This document shows positions 35,594 to 44,526 of a DNA stretch of 64,000 nt, piece after piece. Origin of the DNA: [Erwinia] mediterraneensis. Its GTDB lineage: Bacteria; Pseudomonadota; Gammaproteobacteria; Enterobacterales; Enterobacteriaceae. Each line of letters starts with the position of its first letter. Positions within the stretch are counted from its first letter, which is position 1. Where the stretch lies: positions 3,420,013-3,484,012 of the forward strand of contig NZ_LR026978.1 of assembly GCF_900604315.1 (NCBI RefSeq), given 5' to 3'. The notes under the pieces were generated by a model. That model was not told the DNA's origin and searched no databases. It worked only from the letters and a program-made list of their open reading frames with translations. A program made the position numbers and the translations under genes.

Positions 35594-35836
35594 ATGCCCT
35601 CAGTTCAGATGCACATTAAAGATCAGCCGAAATATACCTTTACGGGCAACTATTACACCACTGACGTGGACGGAAAAAGCCACTTTGAAATTCAGAAAGC
35701 GAGGCAGCCTGTAGAGGCTTTTCAGAGTAAGGAGAAAGGCGATGCCGTAACTTTTGTTTCTCCAGGAGGAGAAGCTGAAGAGATGATTCTGGAAAGCGAA
35801 ACGGCGACACATTTAATATTCACTTCAGCTGTGTAA
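35594..35836 (+). CDS. Small hypothetical stress-type protein
   Basis: The 80-residue ORF has a strong AGGAGG ribosome site. It encodes a soluble, beta-rich acidic/basic mixed protein (PSVQMHIKDQPKYTFTGNYYTTDVDGKSHFEIQKARQPVEAFQSKEKG...GGEAEEMILESETATHLIFTSAV) with no signal peptide or membrane segment. The lysine/threonine-rich, glycine-turn pattern suggests a small beta-barrel. Not a family I can name. Its neighbour yciG is a stationary-phase/stress gene, so similar expression is possible. Confidence 0.65.
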   Translation: MPSVQMHIKDQPKYTFTGNYYTTDVDGKSHFEIQKARQPVEAFQSKEKGDAVTFVSPGGEAEEMILESETATHLIFTSAV

Positions 35837-35914
35837 GTGATAATAATTTACTATAGACGCCAGCGTTAAAAGGAGATTAACGCAGCGATGAAAATGGTTT
35901 ATATAAAACGATTA

Positions 35915-35937
35915 GCCCCGGCAGAATCTGCCGGGGC
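35915..35937 (-). terminator. Terminator of yciG
   Basis: A perfect 10-bp stem GCCCCGGCAG/CTGCCGGGGC with a 3-base loop lies 32 bases after the yciG stop. On the minus strand it is followed by TAATCGTTTTAT, a weak T-rich tail. Confidence 0.65.
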
Positions 35938-35968
35938 CGGTGGTTAAAAAAGATAAATAACCTCTTTT

Positions 35969-36145
35969 TTATTTGGATGGACGTCCACCACCATGGCTAT
36001 GCTCGCCACCTTTTTTACCTGCTTCAGAAGCTTTTTCGCGGTCATTAGCGAAGTTACCGCCGCTATTCTGCCCGCCTTTTTTACCCGCTTCAGAGGCTTT
36101 TTCACGATCGTTTGCGAAATTACCTGGATTATTTGAACCGGCCAT
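35969..36145 (-). CDS. yciG: KGG-repeat stress-induced protein YciG
   Basis: The 58-codon gene has an ideal AGGAGG ribosome site seven bases before the ATG. The protein consists of two copies of the 17-residue unit NFANDREKASEAGKKGG separated by QNSGG and followed by a glycine/histidine tail ending GRPSK. This is the KGG (con-10-like) repeat of E. coli YciG (59 residues), an RpoS-dependent protein linked to stress and swarming. It is intrinsically disordered in all likelihood. The copies are identical in protein but differ at nine synonymous positions. Confidence 0.93.
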   Translation of the reverse strand: MAGSNNPGNFANDREKASEAGKKGGQNSGGNFANDREKASEAGKKGGEHSHGGGRPSK

Positions 36146-36739
36146 AAATTCCTCCTGGACATATTTGTCATTGATTTAATGGCAACCAGCATAATGCTAA
36201 TTACGCCGGACATTTTCGTGTTGCGTTATTAAGAGTAGCATGCGGACAATAAAGCGCAAATTTTTCTGCCTTATCTCTGTTTTTTATTCAGCCAGAAGGT
36301 TTAACTCGCTGTAATTAAAGAAAAGAAAATCATGAAATTAATTACCGCTTCGCTAATGGTGTGTTGCGATATTATATTTTTTACAATGAGAAAAGTTTTC
36401 TAAATTACAACCACCCCATGTAACAGTGTTATTTCAAAGCGATAGCACAGGAAATATGTCGCTTGCTTTTTAACCTCTTTTTGCCTCTCCCGGCATGAGT
36501 AGTGCCTTTTGGTTTACCATCGCGCCCTGCCCGCTCATGCGCTAAGCGCAGCAGTGAACGCGGGCCAGCAACAGTAAAGGGCTGTTAATCCTGTTTTGCC
36601 TTGTGCTGCTCTTTTTTTCTGTTTGCTCTTTTGCTGATGGGCCATAGTGTTGATACTTTATTATAGAATGTTGTAACTAGAGAGACTCAGACGAACCCGT
36701 AAAAGATGCGGGCTGGTCAGCTAGCCCGCCTTTTTCCTG
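36146..36739. other. 594-base intergenic region with a possible small RNA
   Basis: Most of this AT-rich gap has no ORF. It must carry the yciG promoter. Its right end holds a + strand promoter-like pair (TTGCTG near 36629, then TACTTT 17 bases on) followed within about 80 bases by a strong + strand terminator (36708-36735), with no gene between. This is compatible with a short untranslated RNA. Confidence 0.3.
36708..36735. terminator. Terminator at the dppA-like gene end
   Basis: The GCGGGCT/AGCCCGC stem with an 8-base loop is followed by CTTTTT on the + strand and by ATCTTTTA on the minus strand. It ends the dppA-like transcript on minus and would be stronger for a + strand transcript. Confidence 0.75.
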
Positions 36740-38335
36740 TTACTCTTTAATATCAACCTGATAGAAGATATGTTTCCCAAAAGGATCAATCTCATAGCCG
36801 CTGACAGATTTTTGTACCGGCTCAAAGATTGTTGAATGGGCAATCATCACGGCAGGCATCTGCTCATGCATAATCTGCTGCGCCTGCAAATAGAGTTCGA
36901 CCCGTTTGTCATGATCCTGCTCTGCCCGCGCCGTGGTGATGATTTTTTCAAACGGCGCATAGCACCATTTCGATGAGTTGGAACCGCCGTTGGCTGAGGT
37001 ACAGCTGTAGAGCGGTCCAAAGAAGTTATCCGGATCGCCTGTTGCAGTGGTCCAGCCCATCAGCGCCGCCTGATGCTCCCCGTCCTTCACGCGCTTCAGG
37101 TACTCTCCCCACTCATAACTGACGATACTGGCTTTGATGCCGACTTTCGCCCAGTCCGCCTGGATCATTTCTGCCATACGGCGCGCATTCGGGTTATAGG
37201 GACGCTGTACCGGCATCGCCCAGAGCGCGATTTCCGTGCCGGGCTTAATCCCCGCTTCCTGCAACAGCGCTTTGGCTTTCACCGGGTCGTAAGTGTAATC
37301 CTGCAAACCTTTGTCTGCACTCCAGACGCCGGGGGGTAGAATGTTTTTCGCCACGCTACCGGTGTCTTTAAATATCGCGTCAATAATGGCCGGTTTGTTG
37401 ATTGCCATCGCCAGCGCCTGACGCACTTTCACCTTATCCAGCGGCGCTTTTGTGGTGTTAAACGCCAGGAAGCCGGTATTCAGCCCTGGCTTTTGCATCA
37501 GCGTAATATCGGGGTTGGTGCGCATGCGCGGCAGATCGGCCGGATTAGGGAACGGCATCACCTGACACTCATTCTTTTCCAGTTTGGCGAAACGTACCGA
37601 GGCATCCGGGGTAATGGTGTAAACCAGCCGATCCAGTTTCGCCTTGCCCTGCCAGTAATCCGGAAAGGCTTTAAAGAGAATGCGGGAGTCTTTCTGATAC
37701 TGCTGCAGCATAAAGGGACCGGTGCCAATCGGGTTCATATCCACCTTCTCAGGCGTCCCTGCGGCCAGCATCTTATCGGCATACTCCTTCGAATGAATAG
37801 ATGCAAAATACCAGGCAAGATCGGCGAGGAACGGCGCTTCGGCATGGCTCAGCGTAAAGCGCACGCTGTAGTCATCCGGCTTGTCGATTTTTGTGATCAG
37901 CTTGCTGAGTTCAAGACTTTCAAAGTTAGCGTAGGAGCCGCCAGAGACATTGTGATAGGGGTTGTTACTGTCCATCTGACGCATAAAGGAGAAAATCACG
38001 TCATCAGCATTCATCTCGCGGCTGGGAGTGAAAAATTTATTACTGTGGAATTTCACCCCGCGCCGCAGATGAAAGGTATAGACCGTACCGTCAGGACTGA
38101 TTTCCCAGCGTTCCGCCAGCGAAGGCACCAGGTCGGTCGTACCGACTTTGAAATCCACCAGACGATTGAACAGCGGCGCCGCGCTGGCATCCACGCTGGT
38201 ACCCGAGGTATAGAGTTGAGGATTGAAATTTTCCGGCGACCCTTCCGAGCAGAACACCAGGGTTTTTGCTGACGCCGTGGTGGCCAGCGCCACGCTTAAT
38301 GCAGTCAGAGCCAGTCGTACCATCACCTTTTTCAT
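36740..38335 (-). CDS. dppA: DppA-like dipeptide-binding protein
   Basis: This periplasmic binding protein for dipeptides (and, in DppA, haem) has a signal peptide (MKKVMVRLALTALSVALATTASA). The mature protein follows E. coli DppA block by block: TLVFCSEGSPENFNPQL, LNPIGTGPF-like MNPIGTGPFMLQQYQKDSRI, PDASVRFAKLEKNECQVMPFPNPAD, and LWAMPVQRPYNPNARRMAEMIQADWAKVGI. It has 531 residues against 535. No dppBCDF genes follow, so it is either an orphan paralogue that uses a transporter encoded elsewhere or a detached copy. It is divergent from pepT, which fits peptide use. Confidence 0.9.
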   Translation of the reverse strand: MKKVMVRLALTALSVALATTASAKTLVFCSEGSPENFNPQLYTSGTSVDASAAPLFNRLVDFKVGTTDLVPSLAERWEISPDGTVYTFHLRRGVKFHSNKFFTPSREMNADDVIFSFMRQMDSNNPYHNVSGGSYANFESLELSKLITKIDKPDDYSVRFTLSHAEAPFLADLAWYFASIHSKEYADKMLAAGTPEKVDMNPIGTGPFMLQQYQKDSRILFKAFPDYWQGKAKLDRLVYTITPDASVRFAKLEKNECQVMPFPNPADLPRMRTNPDITLMQKPGLNTGFLAFNTTKAPLDKVKVRQALAMAINKPAIIDAIFKDTGSVAKNILPPGVWSADKGLQDYTYDPVKAKALLQEAGIKPGTEIALWAMPVQRPYNPNARRMAEMIQADWAKVGIKASIVSYEWGEYLKRVKDGEHQAALMGWTTATGDPDNFFGPLYSCTSANGGSNSSKWCYAPFEKIITTARAEQDHDKRVELYLQAQQIMHEQMPAVMIAHSTIFEPVQKSVSGYEIDPFGKHIFYQVDIKE

Positions 38336-38461
38336 ATTGTCTCTCGCTTTTTATTGACTTCCGCTGAGCGGGATTACTAAATGAAACATTAACTTAATAA
38401 ACAGATAACATGAATCGCACATTAGCGAATAACCCTCCGGGCTCACAAATAAGGAAAAGTG

Positions 38462-39688
38462 ATGACAGACAATCTGGCGAGGCAATTGACATCCCGTTTT
38501 TATCGTTATCTGGCGGTGACCAGCCAGAGCGATGCCAAAGCCACGACCCTGCCCAGCACGCCGGAACAGCATGCGATGGCGCAGCTGCTGGCAGATGAAC
38601 TGCGTGCGCTGGGTCTGGCTGAGGTGGTGATTGATGAGCATGCCACCGTGACCGCAGTGAAAAAAGGCAACTGTCCGCATGCCCCGCGCGTCGGCTTTAT
38701 TGCCCATATCGATACCGTTGATGTCGGTCTGTCGCCGCATATTCATCCGCAAACCCTGACCTTTACCGGTGAGGATATCTGTCTGAATGAACAGCTGCAG
38801 ATCTGGCTGCGCACCGCCGAACATCCGGAGATCCTGCCCTATGTCGGCCAGGAGATTATTTTCAGTGACGGTACCAGCGTGCTGGGTGCTGATAACAAAG
38901 CAGCGGTCAGTGTGGTGATGACGCTGATGGAGAATCTGAGCGGCGATCATGGCGATGTGGTGGTCGCCTTTGTACCGGATGAAGAGATTGGTCTGCGCGG
39001 GGCAAAAGCGCTGGATCTGTCATCCCGTTTCAATGTGGATTTTGCCTGGACCATTGACTGCTGCGAACTGGGCGAAGTGGTGTATGAGAATTTCAATGCG
39101 GCGGCGGCGCAGATTCGCTTTACCGGCGTGACGGCTCACCCGATGTCGGGCAAAGGGGTGCTGGTGAATCCGCTGCTGATGGCGCACGACTTTATCAGCG
39201 CCTTTGATCGCGTTGAGACGCCCGAACACACCGAAGGGCGCGAAGGCTACGTCTGGTTTAACGATATGCAGGCAAACGCCAGCGAGGCAGTGTTGAAAGC
39301 CTCTATCCGCGATTTTGATCTCGCTTCTTTTGCGGCGCGTAAACAAAAAATCGGGGAGGTCGCGCAGCAGATCGCCGCCCGCTATCCCACCGGCAAGGTG
39401 GAAGTCACCATCAGCGATACCTACAGCAATATCAGTAATGCCATCGGTGATGACCGGCGCGCCATCGATCTGATTTTTACTGCCCTGCAGGAACTGGCGA
39501 TTGAACCTAAAGTGATCCCGATGCGCGGCGGCACGGACGGCGCGGCACTGTCGGCCAAAGGGTTACTGACGCCCAACTTCTTTACCGGCGCGCACAACTT
39601 CCATTCAAAGTTTGAGTTTCTGCCGGTGCCGTCCTTTGTGAAGTCCTATCAGGTGGCGGAGAAGCTCTGCTACCTGGCGGCTAAATAG
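38462..39688 (+). CDS. pepT: Peptidase T (tripeptidase)
   Basis: This cytoplasmic M20 aminotripeptidase removes N-terminal residues from tripeptides. The 408-residue length matches E. coli PepT. The metal-binding blocks are HIDTVD (His and catalytic Asp), GADNKAAV (bridging Asp), PDEEIGLRG (general-base Glu-Glu) and IDCCELGE. GAHNFHSKFEF near the C terminus supplies the last histidine. The ATG at 38462 is used; AAGGA lies upstream and the preceding GTG is too close. It is divergent from the DppA-like gene across 126 bases, which suggests coordinated peptide utilisation. Confidence 0.97.
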   Translation: MTDNLARQLTSRFYRYLAVTSQSDAKATTLPSTPEQHAMAQLLADELRALGLAEVVIDEHATVTAVKKGNCPHAPRVGFIAHIDTVDVGLSPHIHPQTLTFTGEDICLNEQLQIWLRTAEHPEILPYVGQEIIFSDGTSVLGADNKAAVSVVMTLMENLSGDHGDVVVAFVPDEEIGLRGAKALDLSSRFNVDFAWTIDCCELGEVVYENFNAAAAQIRFTGVTAHPMSGKGVLVNPLLMAHDFISAFDRVETPEHTEGREGYVWFNDMQANASEAVLKASIRDFDLASFAARKQKIGEVAQQIAARYPTGKVEVTISDTYSNISNAIGDDRRAIDLIFTALQELAIEPKVIPMRGGTDGAALSAKGLLTPNFFTGAHNFHSKFEFLPVPSFVKSYQVAEKLCYLAAK

Positions 39689-39693
39689 TGGCG

Positions 39694-39719
39694 AAAAAAA
39701 AGGCGGCTCACGGGCCGCC
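39694..39719 (-). terminator. Terminator of the amino-acid-binding protein gene
   Basis: On the minus strand GGCGGC/GCCGCC with a 6-base loop is followed by eight T, 12 bases after the stop at 39731. It also faces the end of pepT. Confidence 0.85.
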
Positions 39720-39730
39720 TGGTACAGAAC

Positions 39731-40510
39731 TTATTTCGCTACGCTGACATCAATGCCGGGGAAGAATTTCTCCGCCAGTTTTGTCACGGTGCCATCGGTC
39801 TGCACCTTCTCGATAGCGGCATCCAGCGACTGTTTCAGCTGAGTATCATCTTTACGCAGACCAAATCCGATACCGGATCCGAGGATCTTGTCATCCTCAA
39901 CCGGCTCACCGATAAAGGCAAAGCCTTTGCCCTGCGGTTTGTTCAGGAAGCCGGACTGACCGGCAGCCGACATCACCAGGGTGCCATCAAGACGGCCAGC
40001 GATCATATCGTTATAGACCTGATTCTGATCCTGATAGGCGGTTACGGTCACCCCTTTCGGCTCCCAGTGCTGCTTCGCGTAGGTTTCCTGAATTGATCCC
40101 TGCAACACCCCGATGTTTTTGCCTTTCAGCGCTTCGGCCGTCGGGGCCAGGCCCTGGCCTTCCTTCCCTACCAGCATGGTCGGAATACGATAAATCGGAC
40201 GGGTAAAGCCGATGCTTTTGGCACGCGCTTCAGTGATATTCATCGCCGAGTTGATGGCATCAAATTTTTTCGCCTGCAGCGCCGGGATCAGCGCATCAAA
40301 GCTGCTTTCAACCCAACTGCATTTAAAATTGCCCACCTGGCAAATCGCTTTCCCCAGTTCGATATCGAAGCCTTCCAGCTCGCCCTGCGCATTGCGGCTT
40401 TCAAATGGCGGATACTGCGACTCCAGGCCGTAACGTAAGGTTTCCTGCGCCAGGGCGCTTACGGAGGTCAGCATGCCTAACGCCAGTAACAGTGCTTTTT
40501 TCTTGATCAT
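39731..40510 (-). CDS. Periplasmic amino-acid-binding protein (ArgT/HisJ-like)
   Basis: The 259-residue protein has a signal peptide (KKKALLLALGMLTSVSALA) and the SBP_bac_3 fold: LRYGLESQYPPFESRNAQGELEGFDIELGKAIC, a CqvGNFKC disulphide typical of lysine/arginine/ornithine-binding proteins, FDALIPALQAKKFDAINSAMNITEARAKSIGFTRPIY, and a C-terminal TDGTVTKLAEKFFPGID. No permease or ATPase genes are nearby, so it must feed a transporter encoded elsewhere. It lies 18 bases after the aminotransferase gene, which implies a common transcript and a shared amino-acid theme. Confidence 0.9.
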   Translation of the reverse strand: MIKKKALLLALGMLTSVSALAQETLRYGLESQYPPFESRNAQGELEGFDIELGKAICQVGNFKCSWVESSFDALIPALQAKKFDAINSAMNITEARAKSIGFTRPIYRIPTMLVGKEGQGLAPTAEALKGKNIGVLQGSIQETYAKQHWEPKGVTVTAYQDQNQVYNDMIAGRLDGTLVMSAAGQSGFLNKPQGKGFAFIGEPVEDDKILGSGIGFGLRKDDTQLKQSLDAAIEKVQTDGTVTKLAEKFFPGIDVSVAK

Positions 40511-40528
40511 TGTTATACCCCTTAATAG

Positions 40529-41695
40529 TTAGCTGTTCACCCGGCAAAGCGCCTGCGCGCCCGCCTGCAAGGTGGCATCGTCTTTGGCAAAAGAGAGACG
40601 AATTAATTTATTGTCTGTTCCGTCCATATAAAACGCTGAAAGCGGAATAGTGGCGACGCCGTAATCCCTGATAAGACGTTGTACCATTTCACTGTCGGCT
40701 TCGTCACTGAAATGTCCATAGCTGGCAAGCAAAAAAAAGGAGCCAGCACAGGGCAGCAGTTTGAAAGGCGAATCCTGCATCAGCGCCAGTAGTCGGTCGC
40801 GTTTTTGCTGATAAAAGTCGCCGAGCGACAGATAATTTTGCGCGTTCTGCAGATAGTGGGCAAAACCGACCTGCATCGGCGTATCTGCCGAGAACATCAT
40901 AAACTGGTGCACTTTCACCACTTCCGCCATGAGTTCGGCGGGCGCCACGCAGTAGCCCACCCGCCAGCCGGTAACGTGAAAAGTCTTGCCAAAAGAGGAG
41001 ACGATAACGCTGCGCTGTGCCAGCTCCGGATGGGTTGCCATACCGCAGTGGCGACGACCATCAAACAGGATATGCTCATACACTTCGTCTGACAGCACCA
41101 CGATATCGGTGTTACGCGTCAGCGCCGCCAGTTGATCCAGATCCTGCGCGCTCAGCACCTGGGCGCTGGGGTTATGCGGGGTATTGATAATGATCATGCG
41201 CGTACGCGGCGTGATGGTGGCGCGCAGTTCATCCCAGTTGATGGCGAAATCGGGTACCTGCAGCTTGAGCCCCACCGGCGTGGCACCCTGCAAGCGGACG
41301 ACCGGCGCATAGCTGTCAAAAGCGGGCTCAAAGAAGATCACTTCGTCACCTGCATGCACCAGCGCTGAGATCACCATATAAAGACCCTGGCTGGCGCTGC
41401 CGGTAATCAATACTTCACTGGCCGCATCGTAGTGCTGGCCATACAGCGTGTGGATTTTTTCCGCCAGCGCCACTTTCAGCGTGCTCAGTCCGGTCATCGG
41501 CGCATACTGATTGTGCCCGTCACGCATGGCACGACTCACCGCCTCTACCAGCGCCGGATCACAGGGGAAATTAGGCGCCCCCTGAGAGAGGTTAATGGCG
41601 TTATATTGCGCGGAAAGTTGCCCAATGACGCTGAAGATGGTAGTACCAACGTCAGGTAATTTTGACGCGGTATGAACGCTGGAATTAAGGGCCAT
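40529..41695 (-). CDS. Methionine-type aminotransferase (YbdL-like)
   Basis: The 388-residue fold-type I PLP enzyme resembles E. coli YbdL, a methionine/aromatic 2-oxo-acid transaminase: GTTIFSVIGQLSAQYNAINLSQGAPNF, ANQYAPM-like HNQYAPMTGLSTLK, NTPHNPSAQVLS and SDEVYEHILFDG. The PLP lysine is in SSFGKTFHVTGWRVGYCVAP. The ATG at 41695 has GGAG five bases upstream; the longer frame to 41716 lacks one. It is the first gene before the amino-acid-binding protein and is divergent from a LysR regulator with a double palindrome between them. Confidence 0.88.
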   Translation of the reverse strand: MALNSSVHTASKLPDVGTTIFSVIGQLSAQYNAINLSQGAPNFPCDPALVEAVSRAMRDGHNQYAPMTGLSTLKVALAEKIHTLYGQHYDAASEVLITGSASQGLYMVISALVHAGDEVIFFEPAFDSYAPVVRLQGATPVGLKLQVPDFAINWDELRATITPRTRMIIINTPHNPSAQVLSAQDLDQLAALTRNTDIVVLSDEVYEHILFDGRRHCGMATHPELAQRSVIVSSFGKTFHVTGWRVGYCVAPAELMAEVVKVHQFMMFSADTPMQVGFAHYLQNAQNYLSLGDFYQQKRDRLLALMQDSPFKLLPCAGSFFLLASYGHFSDEADSEMVQRLIRDYGVATIPLSAFYMDGTDNKLIRLSFAKDDATLQAGAQALCRVNS

Positions 41696-41757
41696 AAGCA
41701 CTCCGGGCTGATGCATAATAACGTAAAAGAAACAGATTTCTATTCAACGGGCTCCCA

Positions 41758-41799
41758 CTTGTCCCGACAAGCGAAAAGTTGTCATAATAGCCATGACAA
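41758..41799. promoter_or_regulatory. Double TTGTC/GACAA operator
   Basis: Two inverted repeats share a half site: CTTGTC-CC-GACAAG (41758-41771) and TTGTCA-N9-TGACAA (41779-41799). They lie between the divergent aminotransferase and LysR starts. The second has the palindrome-with-spacer form expected of a LysR recognition site. Confidence 0.55.
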
Positions 41800-41821
41800 A
41801 AAATCATAGCTTGAGGCTGCC

Positions 41822-42697
41822 ATGTCCCGTCGCGTCCCTCCCCTGAATGCCATCGATGCCTTTCTGGTTACGGCCCGCCATCTGAATCTGACCCGCGCTG
41901 CCAGTGAACTCTGCATTACGCAGGGTGCGGTAAGCCGCAAGATTGCCACACTGGAGAACTGGCTCGGTTTTGCCCTTTTCGAGCGCCATGCCCGCGGCCT
42001 GCATCTTACTGCCCAGGGGGCGGCGCTGCTGCCCGAGCTGCGTCAGGGGTTTGAGATGCTGATTAAAGCGACGGAAAAAGCCAGTCACCACCATGCCACG
42101 ATCCGTCTGAAGGCCCCCAGTTGTGCGATGCGCTGGCTGCTGCCGCGGCTGATTTCACTGGAGGAGCAGCGGCCTGAGATCCAGGTCGCGCTGACCACCA
42201 CGCTGGAGCACCATTCACAGCTGGAGAATTTTGATGCGGCCATTGTGTACGGCAAGCCGCCATCCGACGCCATTACCCTGTTTGATGAGGTGCTGACGCC
42301 GGTACTGGCCGCGCACCTTGCCCCCCCGGATAACCTTGAGGCGCTGGCGCGTTATACCTTTCTGCATCCCACCGCTGACAGCCGCGACTGGCGTCTGTGG
42401 CTTGATGCGCAACGGGCTACGCTGACGATGCGACGTAATCAGCACTTCGATACCATGGATCTGGCGATCAGCGCAGCGCTGCAGGGGTTTGGCGTTACAG
42501 TGGCGGATGTCAGTCTGGTAGAGAGCGATATTGCCAGTGGCCGTCTGGTGGCCCCTTTTGCGGCGGGGGTGAAGACGGGCGCAGCATACAGCTTGCTGCA
42601 GCGCCCGGAGGAGAATGCGCCGCCTTTGCTGCCGGCGCTGGTGGCATGGCTGTGTCAGCCTCAGAACGCGATCCACTCCTCAGAGGTGACAGGCTGA
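41822..42697 (+). CDS. GcvA-type LysR regulator
   Basis: The 291-residue LysR-type regulator starts with [57 protein letters not shown], the GcvA-like winged helix, then a two-lobed effector domain (SLxxGRLVAPF-like region [15 protein letters not shown]). GAGG precedes the ATG. It is divergent from the aminotransferase and binding-protein genes, which are its likely targets. Its last 37 bases overlap, tail to tail, the end of the chemoreceptor gene on the other strand. Confidence 0.92.
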   Translation: MSRRVPPLNAIDAFLVTARHLNLTRAASELCITQGAVSRKIATLENWLGFALFERHARGLHLTAQGAALLPELRQGFEMLIKATEKASHHHATIRLKAPSCAMRWLLPRLISLEEQRPEIQVALTTTLEHHSQLENFDAAIVYGKPPSDAITLFDEVLTPVLAAHLAPPDNLEALARYTFLHPTADSRDWRLWLDAQRATLTMRRNQHFDTMDLAISAALQGFGVTVADVSLVESDIASGRLVAPFAAGVKTGAAYSLLQRPEENAPPLLPALVAWLCQPQNAIHSSEVTG

Positions 42698-44319
42698 CGC
42701 GGGGTCAGCAGGTGCGCCGGATCTGAAGGCTCTTTTTTCTGCGGCGGTGGCGTTACCGCCTCCTCACGGGAAAGACGGAACTGCGCCACCGAGGTCTGCA
42801 GCGCTTCGGTCTGCCGCTCCAGAGCGCTGGCCGCAGCGGACACCTGCTCGACCAGCGAGGCGTTTTGCTGGGTGACGCTGTCCATTTGTGTTACCGCGAT
42901 CCCCACCTGAGAAATGCCTTTGCTTTGTTCTTCAGATGCCGAGGCGATCTGCGTCATAATGTCATTCACATCCAGCACCGACCTCAGAATGTTGTCCATG
43001 GTGCTGCCTGCTTCACTCACCAGTTGAGACCCCTTTTTCACACGCTGTACGGAATCATCAATCAGCGCAGCAATCTCTTTGGCCGCCCCGGCGCTGCGCT
43101 GCGCCAGATTGCGCACTTCGCTGGCAACCACAGCAAAACCGCGTCCCTGCTCACCGGCACGCGCCGCTTCTACCGCCGCGTTCAGGGCCAGAATATTGGT
43201 CTGGAAGGCGATACTGTTAATCACATGGGTGATCTCGGCAATTTTTTTCGAACTGTCGGAGATGCCTTCCATGGTTTCAACCACGTCCCCCACCAGCTTG
43301 CCGCCTTTTTGCGCCGTGCCGGAAGCGGTACTGGCCAGTTCACTCGCCTGGCGCGCGTTTTCCGCATTTAACTTCACCGTTGCGGTCAGCTGCTCCATAC
43401 TGGCCGCCGTCTGCTCCAGCGCGGCCGCCTGCTCTTCGGTACGCGAGGAAAGGTCACGGTTACCGGCAGAAATTTCCGTGGCGCCGCGATAGATATTTTC
43501 TGTACCGCTGCGGATCGCGTTCACGGCATCACGCAGGCTATCCTGCATCGCGCCCAGTAAGGGCACCAGTTTACCCAGACAGTTACGCCCGAAATCCTCC
43601 ACCGGGTGGGTTAAATCGCCTTTGGTGATCTGAATCAGGTGCGCTTTCAGCCGTTCAGAGGGTTTCACCAGTAACGCCACCAGATAGCGATCGGTAAAAA
43701 CCAGTAACAGCATGCCGATAATCACTGCGCTAATAATAATCGTTCGCGTCACCAGCGTAAGTGTATCGACCGTTACGCGCGTCTCGCCGAGCCTGACGCT
43801 GGCAGTCTGGTTAAATTTATCGGCGCTGGCGCCAAAGGCGCGGCTGAGCGCCGGTGTTACGTTGTTGGCCTGCTGAAAATAGGCATCCAGATTCCCCTGG
43901 CGCGCCAGTTCCAGTTGCGGCCTGACACCTTTATCCAGCAGTTGCTGCCAGTTGTTCAGCACGCTGTTCACAATGGCACCCTCCAACGGGCCAGGCGCCA
44001 TGGTCTTAAACTGCGCCAGCTGCTGCGTCATATTATCCAGTGCGCTCTGCACCGTCGCATACTCTTCCTCACCGGGCGTTTTGCCTGCCACCTGGCCCTG
44101 CATAACGCGGGTAAGCCGGGTGATGAAACGGAAGTATTGATCGTTACCTTTGCTCAGTATCGTCATCTGACTGACTAAATGGCGGTCGATATCGTTCCCG
44201 GTACCCAGTTGTGACAGCGAATGCACGCTGTAAAGGCCAACGCCGGTCCAGAGCAGACAAAAGAGTCCCAGGATGCCGAGCAGCACAGCGCGAACAGAAA
44301 AATTTTTGAATATACCCAT
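42661..44319 (-). CDS. Methyl-accepting chemotaxis protein
   Basis: The 552-residue Tar/Tsr-class receptor has membrane helix 1 at about 12-33, a periplasmic four-helix-bundle ligand domain to about 190, membrane helix 2 ([16 protein letters not shown]), a HAMP domain and a long signalling coiled coil. The invariant hairpin tip reads [45 protein letters not shown]. The extreme C terminus EWIAF fits the x-W-x-x-F pentapeptide that tethers CheR/CheB (NWETF in Tar/Tsr). Ligand unknown. The 3' end overlaps the LysR gene by 37 bases. Confidence 0.95.
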   Translation of the reverse strand: MGIFKNFSVRAVLLGILGLFCLLWTGVGLYSVHSLSQLGTGNDIDRHLVSQMTILSKGNDQYFRFITRLTRVMQGQVAGKTPGEEEYATVQSALDNMTQQLAQFKTMAPGPLEGAIVNSVLNNWQQLLDKGVRPQLELARQGNLDAYFQQANNVTPALSRAFGASADKFNQTASVRLGETRVTVDTLTLVTRTIIISAVIIGMLLLVFTDRYLVALLVKPSERLKAHLIQITKGDLTHPVEDFGRNCLGKLVPLLGAMQDSLRDAVNAIRSGTENIYRGATEISAGNRDLSSRTEEQAAALEQTAASMEQLTATVKLNAENARQASELASTASGTAQKGGKLVGDVVETMEGISDSSKKIAEITHVINSIAFQTNILALNAAVEAARAGEQGRGFAVVASEVRNLAQRSAGAAKEIAALIDDSVQRVKKGSQLVSEAGSTMDNILRSVLDVNDIMTQIASASEEQSKGISQVGIAVTQMDSVTQQNASLVEQVSAAASALERQTEALQTSVAQFRLSREEAVTPPPQKKEPSDPAHLLTPRQPVTSEEWIAF

Positions 44320-44526
44320 AGCTGGTCCCTTACGATGAGAATCAGAAATGGCCCGATAAATCAGGCTGATCTTGTTTATCGGCAGCTCAGGGTAAAATGT
44401 AAGGCTTACTTAAGTAGATAATGAGATTTTTCTTAAGCACGCAGCAGAATTGTGATGTAATTCAGGCAATTGATCATAAATGACCGTAAATGTTATCTAT
44501 TAGCCGCAGGTTACTGTAGCGTCCGT

